Origin: Pseudomonas rubra
GTDB lineage: Bacteria > Pseudomonadota > Gammaproteobacteria > Pseudomonadales > Pseudomonadaceae
DNA length: 34,149 nt
NCBI RefSeq assembly: GCF_028656935.1
Contig: NZ_JAMDGZ010000069.1
Coordinates: 1-34,149 of the forward strand
Direction of reading: 5' to 3'
Program-made: the position numbers and the translations under genes
Notes under the pieces: model-generated
Seen by the model: only the letters and a program-made list of their open reading frames with translations
What the model was told of the DNA's origin: nothing
The model's database searches: none
In this document: in pieces, positions 12,979 through 21,688 of the stretch
Numbering within the stretch: position 1 is the first letter of the stretch
Layout of the letters: the number at the start of each line of letters is the position of its first letter

Positions 12979-15543
12979 TCAGGCGAAGACGATCTCTTCG
13001 CCCTCCACTTTCGCCGTGATGGCGCTACCTGGCAGGAACTTGCCTGACAGGATCAGCTGCGCCAACGGGTTCTCGATCCAGCGCTGGATCGCGCGTTTGA
13101 GCGGCCGTGCGCCATAGACCGGGTCGTAACCGACGGCGATCAGTTTATCCAGCGCCTCGGGGCTCAGCTCAAGGCTCAGCTCACGTTCGGCCAGGCGCCC
13201 GCGCAGACGACCGAGCTGGATCTGGGTAATGCCAGCGATCTGCTCGCGGCCCAGAGGCTCGAACACCACCACTTCGTCGATCCGGTTGATGAACTCCGGC
13301 CTGAAGTGCACGCCCACGGCATCCATCACCGCCGCACGCTGCGCTTCACGATCGCCCACCAGTTCCTGGATCTGCGAAGAGCCCAGGTTGGAGGTCATGA
13401 CGATTACGGTATTGCGGAAATCCACCGTGCGCCCGTGGCTGTCAGTCAGGCGACCGTCTTCAAGCACCTGCAGCAACACGTTGAACACATCCGGGTGAGC
13501 CTTCTCGACCTCGTCGAGCAGCACCACCGCATAAGGTTTGCGCCGCACCGCTTCGGTCAGGTAGCCACCCTCTTCATAACCTACATAGCCTGGTGGCGCC
13601 CCGATCAGGCGAGCCACGGAGTGTTTCTCCATGAACTCGGACATGTCGATACGCACCATTGCCTCTTCTGTATCAAAGAGGAATTCGGCCAGCGCCTTGC
13701 ACAGCTCGGTTTTACCGACACCGGTCGGGCCGAGGAACAGGAACGAGCCGCTTGGGCGATTCGGGTCCGACAGGCCTGCACGCGAACGGCGCACGGCGTT
13801 GGAAACCGCCACGACCGCTTCGTCCTGGCCGATCACCCGATCGTGCAGCAGGCTTTCCATCTTCAGCAGTTTTTCCCGCTCGCCTTCAAGCATCTTCGAC
13901 ACCGGGATGCCGGTCCACTTGGAAACCACTTCGGCGATTTCTTCCTCAGTCACCTTGTTACGCAGCAACTGGTTCTCGGCCTTGCCGTGCTGGTCGACCA
14001 TCTGCAGGCTGCGCTCAAGGTCCGGGATTACCCCGTACTGCAGCTCGGCCATGCGGCTGAGGTCACCTTTGCGGCGGGCTGCTTCAAGCTCCTGACGCGA
14101 CTGCTCGATTTTTTGCTGGATCTGCGCCGAGCCCTGCACTTCGGCTTTTTCCGAAGTCCAGACCTCTTCCAGGTCAGCGTACTCGCGCTCAAGCCGGGCA
14201 ATCTCTTCGGTGAGCTTCTCCAGGCGCTTGATTGCCGCTTCGTCGTCTTCTTTCTTCAGCGCCTGGGACTCAACCTTCAGTTGAATCAGGCGGCGCTCCA
14301 GACGGTCGAGCACTTCGGGCTTGGAGTCGATCTCCATGCGGATGCGGCTGGCCGCTTCGTCGATCAGGTCGATGGCCTTGTCCGGCAACTGACGGTCGGT
14401 GATGTAGCGATGGCTGAGCTTGGCCGCGGCGATGATCGCGCCGTCGGTGATCGCCACCTTGTGGTGCACCTCGTAACGCTCCTTGAGGCCACGCAGGATG
14501 GCGATGGTGTCTTCTTCGCTCGGCTCTTCTACCAGCACCTTCTGGAAACGCCGCTCAAGCGCTGCGTCCTTTTCAATGTACTGGCGATACTCGTTCAGCG
14601 TGGTGGCGCCAACGCAGTGCAACTCGCCTCGGGCCAGGGCTGGCTTGAGCATGTTGCCAGCATCCATCGAGCCTTCGCCTTTACCGGCGCCGACCATGGT
14701 ATGCAGCTCGTCGATGAACAGAATGATCTGCCCTTCCTGCTTGGACAGCTCGTTGAGCAGGGACTTGAGGCGCTCTTCGAACTCGCCGCGGAACTTGGCC
14801 CCGGCGATCAGCGCGCCCATGTCCAGCGACAGCAGGCGCTTGCCTTTGAGGCCGTCGGGCACTTCACCATTAATGATGCGCTGGGCCAAGCCTTCGGCGA
14901 TGGCGGTCTTGCCCACGCCAGGCTCACCGATCAGCACCGGGTTGTTTTTGGTACGGCGTTGCAGGACCTGGATGGTACGGCGGATTTCATCGTCACGGCC
15001 GATCACCGGGTCAAGCTTGCCGTCTTCGGCGCGCTTGGTCAGGTCGACGGTGTATTTATCCAGGGCCTGGCGCGACTCTTCGGCGTTGGGATCATTGACC
15101 GCCTCGCCGCCACGCAGGTTGCTGATGGCATTCTCCAGGGCCTTTTTGGTGACGCCCTGGCTGAGCAGCAACTTGCCGACTTTGCTGTTCTCGTCCATGG
15201 CCGCCAGCAGCACCAGCTCACTGGAGATGAACTGGTCGCCCTTTTGCTGGGCCAGGCGATCGGCCTGGTTGAGCAGGCGCGCCAGGTCCTGGGACATGTT
15301 CACGTCGCCCGTGGGGTTCTGGATTTTCGGCAGTTGGTCGAGCTCTTTGCTCAACGCCTTGCGCAGGCTGTTGACGTCGAAGCCGACCTGCATCAGCAGC
15401 GGCTTGATCGAACCACCCTGCTGATCGATCAGGGCCTGCAACAGGTGCGCAGGCTCGATGGCTGGATGGTCCATGCCCACAGCCAGGGATTGGGAATCAG
15501 ATAACGCTAATTGAAGTTTGCTGGTCAAACGGTCTATTCGCAT
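12979..15543 (-). CDS. clpB: Disaggregase chaperone ClpB (Hsp104 family)
   Basis: An 854-residue AAA+ hexamer that, with DnaK/DnaJ/GrpE, extracts and refolds proteins from aggregates. The order seen is: N-terminal Clp_N repeats (1-145), NBD1 with Walker A GEPGVGKT (206-213) and Walker B LFIDELH, the long coiled-coil M domain (about 400-520, rich in Glu, Lys and Arg), NBD2 with Walker A GPTGVGKT near 610 and Walker B VVLLDEVEKAHPDV, and the C-terminal D2-small domain. The length is typical. GGAAGG precedes the ATG by 6 bp. Its upstream region carries a sigma32-like promoter and it has its own terminator, so it is monocistronic. Confidence 0.98.
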   Translation of the reverse strand: MRIDRLTSKLQLALSDSQSLAVGMDHPAIEPAHLLQALIDQQGGSIKPLLMQVGFDVNSLRKALSKELDQLPKIQNPTGDVNMSQDLARLLNQADRLAQQKGDQFISSELVLLAAMDENSKVGKLLLSQGVTKKALENAISNLRGGEAVNDPNAEESRQALDKYTVDLTKRAEDGKLDPVIGRDDEIRRTIQVLQRRTKNNPVLIGEPGVGKTAIAEGLAQRIINGEVPDGLKGKRLLSLDMGALIAGAKFRGEFEERLKSLLNELSKQEGQIILFIDELHTMVGAGKGEGSMDAGNMLKPALARGELHCVGATTLNEYRQYIEKDAALERRFQKVLVEEPSEEDTIAILRGLKERYEVHHKVAITDGAIIAAAKLSHRYITDRQLPDKAIDLIDEAASRIRMEIDSKPEVLDRLERRLIQLKVESQALKKEDDEAAIKRLEKLTEEIARLEREYADLEEVWTSEKAEVQGSAQIQQKIEQSRQELEAARRKGDLSRMAELQYGVIPDLERSLQMVDQHGKAENQLLRNKVTEEEIAEVVSKWTGIPVSKMLEGEREKLLKMESLLHDRVIGQDEAVVAVSNAVRRSRAGLSDPNRPSGSFLFLGPTGVGKTELCKALAEFLFDTEEAMVRIDMSEFMEKHSVARLIGAPPGYVGYEEGGYLTEAVRRKPYAVVLLDEVEKAHPDVFNVLLQVLEDGRLTDSHGRTVDFRNTVIVMTSNLGSSQIQELVGDREAQRAAVMDAVGVHFRPEFINRIDEVVVFEPLGREQIAGITQIQLGRLRGRLAERELSLELSPEALDKLIAVGYDPVYGARPLKRAIQRWIENPLAQLILSGKFLPGSAITAKVEGEEIVFA

Positions 15544-15620
15544 GGGTTACCTTCCTTTATTGGGCAGGTCGGAGCGATGGACACACCTGATGAATAAAAA
15601 CCTGCCAGAGATACCACTGT

Positions 15621-15648
15621 AGATAAGGGTGATTCTGGAAGATTCAAG
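15621..15648 (-). promoter_or_regulatory. Sigma32-like heat-shock promoter of clpB
   Basis: On the minus strand CTTGAA (15648-15643) is followed after 13 bp by CCCTTATCT (15629-15621). The sigma32 consensus is CTTGAAA, 13-17 bp, CCCCATNT, so both halves match well. It sits about 75 bp before the clpB start, as expected for a heat-shock gene. Confidence 0.75.
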
Positions 15649-15668
15649 CTACACGGGCTTGATCCAGG

Positions 15669-16409
15669 TCAGCGCGGTGCCAGCCAGACCAGGGAAGCGA
15701 AGCGGCCACCCAGGGGGGTGCGCCGATAAGAATAGAAGCGCGGATCGCTGACGGTGCACAAACCACCACCATAAACCGCTTTGACACCGCGTGCCGCAAG
15801 GCGCAGACGGGCCAGCTGGTAAATATCGGCCATCAGCTTGCCGGGTTGGGCACCGGGCACGAAGGCCTGGGCGGTTTGCGGATGAACGGCGGTGAATGCG
15901 TCGCGAACTTCCAGGCCCACTTCAAAGGCTTGCGGACCGATGGCCGGGCCAAGCCACACCAGCACCTCTTCTGGCGCCAGCGCCAGGCGGTCCAGGGTGG
16001 CTTCCAGAACACCATTGGCCAACCCGCGCCAGCCCGCATGAGCGGCGGCCACCCGGGTACCGACGCGGTCACAGAACAGCACCGGCAGGCAATCGGCGGT
16101 CATTACCGTGCAGGCAATACCGGGGGTGGCGCTGTAGCTGGCATCGGCCTCGGCGATAACGCTGGGGTCGGCATCAGCCACCACAACGCCATGTACCTGC
16201 TTGAGCCAGGCCGGCTGAATGCCGAACGCGGCGGTCAGGCGTCGGCGGTTCTCGGCCACCGCTGCTGGCGCATCGCCAACGTGGTCACCGAGGTTGAAGC
16301 TTTCATAGGGCGGCAGGCTGACCCCGCCGCTACGCGTGGTGACGCAGGCGCGAACCGCGGCTGGCGCAGGCCAGTCAGGGATCAACAACGCTTGCGTCAG
16401 CTCGCTCAT
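15669..16409 (-). CDS. pgeF: Peptidoglycan editing factor / purine nucleoside phosphorylase-like (YfiH family)
   Basis: A 246-residue DUF152 protein. The zinc and active-site residues of the family are visible: His73 (KQVHG), Cys107 (TADCLPVLF) and His124 (AHAGWRG). Family members were long called polyphenol oxidases. Later work gives purine nucleoside phosphorylase and adenosine deaminase activities, and E. coli YfiH prevents mis-incorporation of L-Ser in muropeptides. It overlaps the rluD stop by 4 bp (ATGA), so it is translated with rluD, as in many proteobacteria. Confidence 0.94.
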   Translation of the reverse strand: MSELTQALLIPDWPAPAAVRACVTTRSGGVSLPPYESFNLGDHVGDAPAAVAENRRRLTAAFGIQPAWLKQVHGVVVADADPSVIAEADASYSATPGIACTVMTADCLPVLFCDRVGTRVAAAHAGWRGLANGVLEATLDRLALAPEEVLVWLGPAIGPQAFEVGLEVRDAFTAVHPQTAQAFVPGAQPGKLMADIYQLARLRLAARGVKAVYGGGLCTVSDPRFYSYRRTPLGGRFASLVWLAPR

Positions 16410-17368
16410 CCGACAAATGCCTCGCGGTCCTGCTTGAGCAGCGACAGCAGCCAGACGAAATCATCCGGCAACGCCGACTCCCAGCCCATGCGCTCGCCGG
16501 TCACCGGGTGATCGAGCTCCAGGAAGCGTGCGTGCAGGGCCTGGCGCGGGAAAGTCTTGAGCGCATCGACCATGGTCAGGCTGGCCGCTGGCGGAATACG
16601 GAAACGCCCGCCATAGACCGGGTCGCCGACCAACGGGAAGTTGACGTGGGCCATGTGCACGCGAATCTGGTGGGTACGCCCGGTTTCCAGCTTGACCCGC
16701 ACGTGGGTGTGCGAGCGGAAACGCTCCAGTACGCGGTAGTGGCTGACCGCCGGCTTGCCGCCTTCAGTGACCGCCATGCGCTGGCGCTGGCCACCGTGGC
16801 GGCCAATTGGCGCGTTGATCTTGCCGCCAGCGGTAACCACGCCGATCACGATGCATTCATAGATGCGGCTGACGCTACGGCTTTGCAACTGGGCGACCAG
16901 TTGGGTCTGCGCCTGAATGGTCTTGGCCACCACCATCAGACCGGTGGTGTCCTTGTCCAGGCGGTGGACGATACCGGCGCGCGGCACATTGATGATGTCC
17001 GGCACGTGGTGCAGCAGGGCATTGAGCAAGGTGCCATCGGCGTGACCGGCAGCCGGGTGGACCACAAGCCCGGCAGGCTTGTTGATCACCAGGATGTGGT
17101 CATCTTCATAGACGATGTCCAGCTCGATGGCCTGAGCCACCCACTCGCCCTGGGCTTCCTGCTCGGCGTCGAGCGCCAGCAGCGAGCCGCCATGGACGAT
17201 GTCGCGCGGACGCAGGACTGCGCCATCAACCGTCAGGCGCCCCTCCTTGATCCAGGTGGACAGGCGCGAGCGCGAGTGCTCAGCGAACAATTGGGCGGCG
17301 ATTTGGTCGAGGCGTTGCCCGCCCAATTCGGACGGCACCTCTGCGCGAAGTTGAATGATCTCGGACAT
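16406..17368 (-). CDS. rluD: 23S rRNA pseudouridine synthase RluD
   Basis: A 320-residue enzyme that makes pseudouridines in helix 69 of 23S rRNA (1911, 1915 and 1917 in E. coli). An N-terminal S4 RNA-binding domain (about 15-75, RLDQIAAQLFAEHSRSRLSTWI) precedes the RluA-type catalytic domain with the GIVHRLDKDTTGLMV motif. The catalytic Asp is Asp138. The frame is open for another 270 codons upstream but that stretch is antisense to bamD. The ATG at 17368 gives the normal family length. It is divergent from bamD, an arrangement shared with E. coli, and coupled to pgeF. Confidence 0.97.
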   Translation of the reverse strand: MSEIIQLRAEVPSELGGQRLDQIAAQLFAEHSRSRLSTWIKEGRLTVDGAVLRPRDIVHGGSLLALDAEQEAQGEWVAQAIELDIVYEDDHILVINKPAGLVVHPAAGHADGTLLNALLHHVPDIINVPRAGIVHRLDKDTTGLMVVAKTIQAQTQLVAQLQSRSVSRIYECIVIGVVTAGGKINAPIGRHGGQRQRMAVTEGGKPAVSHYRVLERFRSHTHVRVKLETGRTHQIRVHMAHVNFPLVGDPVYGGRFRIPPAASLTMVDALKTFPRQALHARFLELDHPVTGERMGWESALPDDFVWLLSLLKQDREAFVG

Positions 17369-17518
17369 GCTCGAATCAGCGGGCGGTACAGCCTTTGGTT
17401 TCGACTGCACGCTTGTGGTTAAATACGACGTCTTTTGCCCCGAGGGTTGCATCGGGGTGCTCATCATAACAGGACGGCCACGCCCAAGACAGCGGCCGTC
17501 ATAGGGACGCAAGCCGCC

Positions 17519-18541
17519 ATGCAAGTGAAACACCTGCTGCTGATCGCCATCCTCGGACTGACCGCTGCTTGTTCTTCGAAGGAAGTCGTCGACGAAAACC
17601 TGAGCGAAGCCGAGCTGTACCAGCAGGCGCAGGCCGACCTGGACAACCACAGCTACACCAGCGCCACAAGCAAGCTCAAGGCTCTGGAATCGCGCTATCC
17701 GTTCGGCCGCTATGCCGATCAGGCCCAGCTCGAGCTGATCTACGCCAACTACAAGAACGCTGAACCGGAGGCCGCCAAGTCTGCCGCCGAGCGTTTCATT
17801 CGCTTGCACCCACAGCATCCGAACGTCGACTACGCCTACTACCTCAAGGGTCTGACCTCTTTCGACCAGGACCGCGGCCTGCTGGCGCGCTTCCTGCCGC
17901 TGGACATGACCAAGCGTGACCCAGGTGCTGCCCGCGACTCGTACAACGAGTTCGCCCAGCTGACCAGCCGCTTCCCCAACAGCCGCTATTCGCCAGACGC
18001 CAAGCAGCGCATGATCTACCTGCGCAACCTGCTGGCCTCCTACGAAATCCACGTGGCCGACTACTACCTGACCCGTCAGGCCTATGTCGCTGCCGCCAAC
18101 CGTGGCCGTTACGTAGTCGAAAACTTCCAGGAAACCCCATCGGTCGGCGACGGCCTGGCGGTGATGACCGAAGCCTACATGCGCCTGCATCTAGACGAAC
18201 TGGCTGCCACCAGCCTGGAAACCCTCAAGCTCAACTACCCGGATCACGCAAGCCTGGTCGATGGCCAGTTCGTGCCGCAGCAGAACGAGGCCGACAACCG
18301 CTCGTGGCTGTCCAAGGCCACCCTGGGCCTGATCGATACCGCCACGCCGCTGCCGCCGGGCGAAACCCGCGCAAACCAGGACGTGATCAAGCAGTATCAG
18401 GATGCCAAAGACGCGATCCCGGAAGAGCTGCAGCCTAAAGATGCCAACGGTGACGTCATCCAGGAAGAGAACCACGAAGCGCAAGGTAACAACGACGACC
18501 GCTCCTGGTTCAGCTACATGACCTTCGGTGTGTTCGACTGA
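17519..18541 (+). CDS. bamD: Outer membrane assembly lipoprotein BamD (ComL)
   Basis: A 340-residue lipoprotein of the BAM complex that works with BamA in outer-membrane protein insertion. The signal peptide MQVKHLLLIAILGLTAAC ends in the modified cysteine (Cys18), with Thr rather than Leu at position -3 of the lipobox. TPR-type repeats follow (ELYQQAQADLDNHSYTSATSKL, LELIYANYKN, YYLKGLTSF and others). The last 60 residues are acidic and extend beyond the E. coli protein (245 aa). Longer forms are usual in pseudomonads as I recall. The 150-bp gap to rluD contains a CCCCGA/TCGGGG inverted repeat (17438-17457). A clear terminator follows the gene. Confidence 0.95.
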   Translation: MQVKHLLLIAILGLTAACSSKEVVDENLSEAELYQQAQADLDNHSYTSATSKLKALESRYPFGRYADQAQLELIYANYKNAEPEAAKSAAERFIRLHPQHPNVDYAYYLKGLTSFDQDRGLLARFLPLDMTKRDPGAARDSYNEFAQLTSRFPNSRYSPDAKQRMIYLRNLLASYEIHVADYYLTRQAYVAAANRGRYVVENFQETPSVGDGLAVMTEAYMRLHLDELAATSLETLKLNYPDHASLVDGQFVPQQNEADNRSWLSKATLGLIDTATPLPPGETRANQDVIKQYQDAKDAIPEELQPKDANGDVIQEENHEAQGNNDDRSWFSYMTFGVFD

Positions 18542-18566
18542 GCCATCGTGTAATCGTGTAATAGAT

Positions 18567-18593
18567 AAAGGGAGGCCAAGGCCTCCCTTTTTT
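18567..18593 (+). terminator. Intrinsic terminator of bamD
   Basis: GGGAGGCC, a two-base loop and GGCCTCCC form a perfect stem followed by six Ts. Just upstream, ATCGTGTA is repeated in tandem (about 18545-18560). Confidence 0.93.
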
Positions 18594-18642
18594 CATGCCC
18601 GAGCCCTAGACTGAAGGCTCTTCACTGACAAAGCTGGACACC

Positions 18643-18873
18643 ATGGTTCGCCTACTTTTCTGGATTGCCCTGATTGCCGCCGCGTTCTGGCTGTGGCGCA
18701 AGTTCAAGGCCAGCAACGCTGCTGCGCAGAACAACAGCCTCGAAGACCCGCTGAAGATGGTGCGTTGCGCCCATTGCGGCGTGCATTTGCCCAATGATCG
18801 GGCCTTGCATCGCGGCTCGCAGTGGTATTGCAGCCAGGCACACCTGGAGCAGGGGCCTGGGGCGCAGCGCTGA
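18643..18873 (+). CDS. Small membrane protein with zinc-ribbon motif (PP0621 family)
   Basis: A 76-residue protein. One N-terminal membrane helix (LLFWIALIAAAFWLWRKF, residues 4-21) is followed by a short linker and a cytosolic CAHCGVHLP knuckle with a later HRGSQWYCSQAH. The third cysteine with histidines could complete a zinc site. It matches what I recall as the PP0621 family, conserved in Pseudomonas next to bamD. Function unknown. It lies downstream of the bamD terminator, so it probably has its own promoter. Confidence 0.8.
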   Translation: MVRLLFWIALIAAAFWLWRKFKASNAAAQNNSLEDPLKMVRCAHCGVHLPNDRALHRGSQWYCSQAHLEQGPGAQR

Positions 18874-18888
18874 TTGCGCGGCGCGGCC

Positions 18889-18969
18889 ATCGCTGGCAAG
18901 CCAGCTCCCACAGGAGAGCAGATATCTTCAGGCCTCTGCTGTACCTGTGGGAGCTGGCTTGCCAGCGAT
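18889..18969. repeat. Inverted pair of CCAGCG-type REP elements
   Basis: ATCGCTGGCAAGCCAGCTCCCACAG-type sequence at 18889-18913 faces its inverse at 18945-18969. The pair has the opposite arrangement to that at 11508-11612: here the inverse copy comes first. It sits between the convergent PP0621-family and thiO genes and could fold into one long stem-loop. Confidence 0.88.
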
Positions 18970-18975
18970 AGGGCC

Positions 18976-20079
18976 CTAAAGAGCAGCCAATCGCCCAGCC
19001 GGTGCATACGGCGCCGGGTCAATGATCGGCGCACGCCCCAGCAACAAATCGGCAAACAACTGGCAAGACGCTGGCGCCAGCACCAGGCCATTGCGGTAGT
19101 GCCCGCAGTTCAGCCACAGCCCGGTATAGCCCGGCACCTCGCCGATGTACGGAATACCCTCAGGCGAACCCGGCCGCAGCCCCGCCCAATGGGCCACCGG
19201 AGTGGCATCGGCCAGCGCCGGCAGCAATTCAACCGCTGACGCCTTCAGGCTTTCCAGGGCCTCTTCGGTCGGGGTCTTGTCGTACCCGGCATGCTCCAGG
19301 GTGCTGCCCACCAGAATATGCCCATCACGCCGGGGGATCGCATAACGCCCTTTGGCCAGCACCATGCTCGGCAAGAAGTCTTCGGCGCACTTGTACAGAA
19401 TCATCTGCCCTTTTACCGGCTCGACCGGCAGCTCCAGCCCCAATGGCCGCAGCAAGTCACCGCTCCAGGCGCCAGCCGTCAGCACCACGCGATCAGCCTG
19501 GATCGGCCCATTCAGGGTTTCGACACCGGTGATGCGCTCGCCCTCGCGGCTGAAGCCGGTGATTTCGCAGTGCTCGCGAATGCTCACATTGGGCAGCGCC
19601 AGCAAGGCGGCCTTGAGGGATTTGACCAGCCGCGGGTTGCGCACATTGGCAACCCCGGCCATGTAGATGGCGCGCTGGAAGCCACCGCCCAGCACCGGTA
19701 CCGCGTCATAGGCTGCCGAGATATCCACAGCACTCAACGGCCGCCCTTCGCGCTTGGCCCAGGCCAGCGCCTGGGCTTCGTCGTCCAGGTCCAGCCAGTA
19801 CAGGCCGGTGGTGTGTACCTCCGGGTCAACCCCAGTGCTGGCGAACAGGCGCTCGCCCAGCTGTGGATAAAAATCCTGCGACCAGTGCGCCAGGGCCGTC
19901 ACCGCCGCGCTGTAGCGCCACGGATAAAGCGGCGAAACGATGCCGCCGCCGGCCCAGGAAGACTCCTGGCCCAGCGCGCCACGATCACACAGCACCACCT
20001 GCTCGACCTCGGCCGCCAGGTTGAACGCTGTCAGCAGGCCGATCACCCCGCCACCGACAATCACTACTTGCTTGGTCAT
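18976..20079 (-). CDS. thiO: Glycine oxidase ThiO
   Basis: A 367-residue FAD-dependent amine oxidase that converts glycine to iminoglycine, a sulphur-carrier partner substrate in thiazole synthesis for thiamine. The FAD motif VVIVGGGVIGLLTAFNLA is at residues 5-22. The family segments SSWAGGGIVSPLYPW and the C-terminal HYRNGLVLAPAS are present. The ATG at 20079 is chosen since the upstream extension is antisense-like sequence from the pilE end. It follows pilE by about 28 bp on the same strand and may be read through from the pilin genes. The REP pair lies just past its stop. Confidence 0.92.
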   Translation of the reverse strand: MTKQVVIVGGGVIGLLTAFNLAAEVEQVVLCDRGALGQESSWAGGGIVSPLYPWRYSAAVTALAHWSQDFYPQLGERLFASTGVDPEVHTTGLYWLDLDDEAQALAWAKREGRPLSAVDISAAYDAVPVLGGGFQRAIYMAGVANVRNPRLVKSLKAALLALPNVSIREHCEITGFSREGERITGVETLNGPIQADRVVLTAGAWSGDLLRPLGLELPVEPVKGQMILYKCAEDFLPSMVLAKGRYAIPRRDGHILVGSTLEHAGYDKTPTEEALESLKASAVELLPALADATPVAHWAGLRPGSPEGIPYIGEVPGYTGLWLNCGHYRNGLVLAPASCQLFADLLLGRAPIIDPAPYAPAGRLAAL

Positions 20080-20107
20080 GTATTGATCCAACGTCTGAAG
20101 TAAACCC

Positions 20108-20515
20108 TCAACCACCCCAACAGCCACGGCCGCCATCAATGGCACCCGGATTACCACGCACACCGGCCTGGTCGAGTTCAAAATCGGCGCAGCGGTCACT
20201 GCTCATCAAGCCTCCCGGGATACGTCGGGCGGTGAGCATGAATGACGCCGAATACCGAACGGCATGCAGCCGATAGTGCTCGGTCCCGGCCGCCAAGGGG
20301 GTGACCAGGTCCTGGCTGTCGGCATATTGGCCGGCGCGTGAATAGTGGCGCTCCAGCAGCTGTGTGCTTTCGAACAGCAACCCGGCAATTTCCGTGCGTG
20401 CGGCCTTGCGGACCTGTTCGCTGTAGCTGGGATAGGCAATGCCCGCCAGCATGCCGACCACGGCGACGACAAGCAACAGTTCAATCAGGCTCAGGCCTTT
20501 GTGCAGGTTGTACAT
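20108..20515 (-). CDS. pilE: Type IV minor pilin PilE
   Basis: A 135-residue pseudopilin-like prepilin. The leader MYNLHKG is followed by LSLIELLLVVAVVGMLAGIAYPSY, with Glu5 present and the conserved Pro22. C-terminal cysteines are present (DRCADFELD and GRGCWGG). It resembles PilE, a minor pilin of the tip or priming complex. It starts 11 bp after the pilX stop. In P. aeruginosa pilY1 and pilY2 lie between pilX and pilE. Here they are absent. Expected to be cleaved by PilD. Confidence 0.88.
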   Translation of the reverse strand: MYNLHKGLSLIELLLVVAVVGMLAGIAYPSYSEQVRKAARTEIAGLLFESTQLLERHYSRAGQYADSQDLVTPLAAGTEHYRLHAVRYSASFMLTARRIPGGLMSSDRCADFELDQAGVRGNPGAIDGGRGCWGG

Positions 20516-20526
20516 AAGTCGAACCC

Positions 20527-21036
20527 CTAATGAAGTTGCCGCCAGAGGATGCGCCTGGGTGGGTGGGCGCCCTCGTCTTCAGCCTGTGCATAAACGCTTT
20601 CCAGCACGCTGCGCCCTGCCCCGCCATGGCTGACGGCGGTTATCCGGTACAGGGTGACCGCCAGGTTGGCCGGCAGCTGTGCGGCATGGGTGCTCTGGCC
20701 AAGGTTCTGCACTAGGTAGAAGCCGCTCGAAGCTCCGTGCCAGCTCAGACCGGAACTTGCGCCTTCGCCACGATAGACGCCCGCCGCCCTCACCCGCCCG
20801 GCCTCAGGCGGCGGCAAACAGTAAGTGCACGGCAGCGCCCGTACCACCTGTGCCTCACCCAACAGCAAAGTCTGCTCGGCATGCTCGAAGTTTTGCATGG
20901 CTGCCACCAGGTTGCCCGCCATGCGCACCTGCAGGGTGGCACTGACCATGGCCGAGATGCCAAGCACACCCAACAGTCCCAGCAGCACCAGGCTGATCAG
21001 CAGGATCATCCCCCGCTGGCTCCCGGCCCTAGCCAT
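20527..21036 (-). CDS. pilX: Type IV minor pilin PilX-like
   Basis: A 169-residue prepilin-like protein. Its leader ends SQRG and the helix begins MILLISLVLLGLLGVLGISA, with Ile instead of Glu at mature position 5. Loss of Glu5 is also known in the GspK subunit of type II secretion, the structural counterpart of PilX. The C-terminal half has few motifs, with CTYC near residues 70-73. It overlaps the pilW stop by 8 bp and is followed at once by pilE. The assignment rests on position and helix features. The globular part is too divergent to confirm by eye. Confidence 0.8.
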   Translation of the reverse strand: MARAGSQRGMILLISLVLLGLLGVLGISAMVSATLQVRMAGNLVAAMQNFEHAEQTLLLGEAQVVRALPCTYCLPPPEAGRVRAAGVYRGEGASSGLSWHGASSGFYLVQNLGQSTHAAQLPANLAVTLYRITAVSHGGAGRSVLESVYAQAEDEGAHPPRRILWRQLH

Positions 21037-21688
21037 TGCGTAACGCTACCGTGAGTTGATACTGCTGCGGCCTGACCCGTGCTTGCGGGTCAAGTAAGGT
21101 CAGGCTCAGGCGTAGACCGGCGATACCGCTAGTATCTCGCCTGATGATGTCTACCCGCAGTTCGCCGAGGTTGTCGATCAACGGTGCATAACTGGCACCG
21201 CTGCCGAGCATCAGGCTGGCGCCCTCAACACGATAGGCCTGGCGCCGTATCGGTATCGCGTACTGCCCGGCAGGCGCGCCCTGTAGCTCGGGATAGACCC
21301 GCGCCTGCTGGGTGCAATCGGTGATCAGCGTCCAGTTCGGCCGCCCGCCAGCGCCCGGCAGCTCGGCGCTGATCAGGTTCAGTTGCAGCAAACGCCCATC
21401 CGCTGCCCGGGTGATGTCCAGCGGGTGGGCAAAGGCCTGGGCCGAAGACGGGTGCACATGACTGATGGCATCTGCTCGCAGGCAACCGAACATGCCACTC
21501 ATGCGGATGTCCTGGGCCAGACGCTGCAAGGTCAGGCGCGCATCTTCCTGCAATTGCGCAGCGATGCCCTGAGCCTGCCAGTTCTGAGTGGCCAGCAGAA
21601 ACAGGCGGCTGGCACCGAGGATCAGCAACAATCCGAGGCTCAGGGCCAACAACACCTCGACCAGGCCGAAACCGCCTTGCCGGATCAT
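21029..21688 (-). CDS. pilW: Type IV minor pilin PilW
   Basis: A 219-residue prepilin. The leader MIRQGG is followed by FGLVEVLLALSLGLLLILGASRLFL, with Glu5 present. A PilW-like segment follows (LQEDARLTLQRLAQDIRMSGMFGC, about 46-69). The C-terminal part is beta-rich with many glycines and prolines. It overlaps pilV by 4 bp (ATGA) and pilX by 8 bp, so pilV-pilW-pilX are translationally coupled. PilW is part of the minor-pilin priming complex. It is shorter than the P. aeruginosa protein as I recall it. Confidence 0.86.
   Translation of the reverse strand: MIRQGGFGLVEVLLALSLGLLLILGASRLFLLATQNWQAQGIAAQLQEDARLTLQRLAQDIRMSGMFGCLRADAISHVHPSSAQAFAHPLDITRAADGRLLQLNLISAELPGAGGRPNWTLITDCTQQARVYPELQGAPAGQYAIPIRRQAYRVEGASLMLGSGASYAPLIDNLGELRVDIIRRDTSGIAGLRLSLTLLDPQARVRPQQYQLTVALRNG

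Noticed and set aside
13306..15504. A 732-codon open frame on the plus strand
   Set aside because: It is fully antisense to clpB, whose sequence is unmistakable. Long antisense frames are common in GC-rich genes. The translation has no family features.
17369..18190. An upstream extension of rluD that would make a 594-residue protein
   Set aside because: The extra part is antisense to bamD. The ATG at 17368 gives the normal RluD length.
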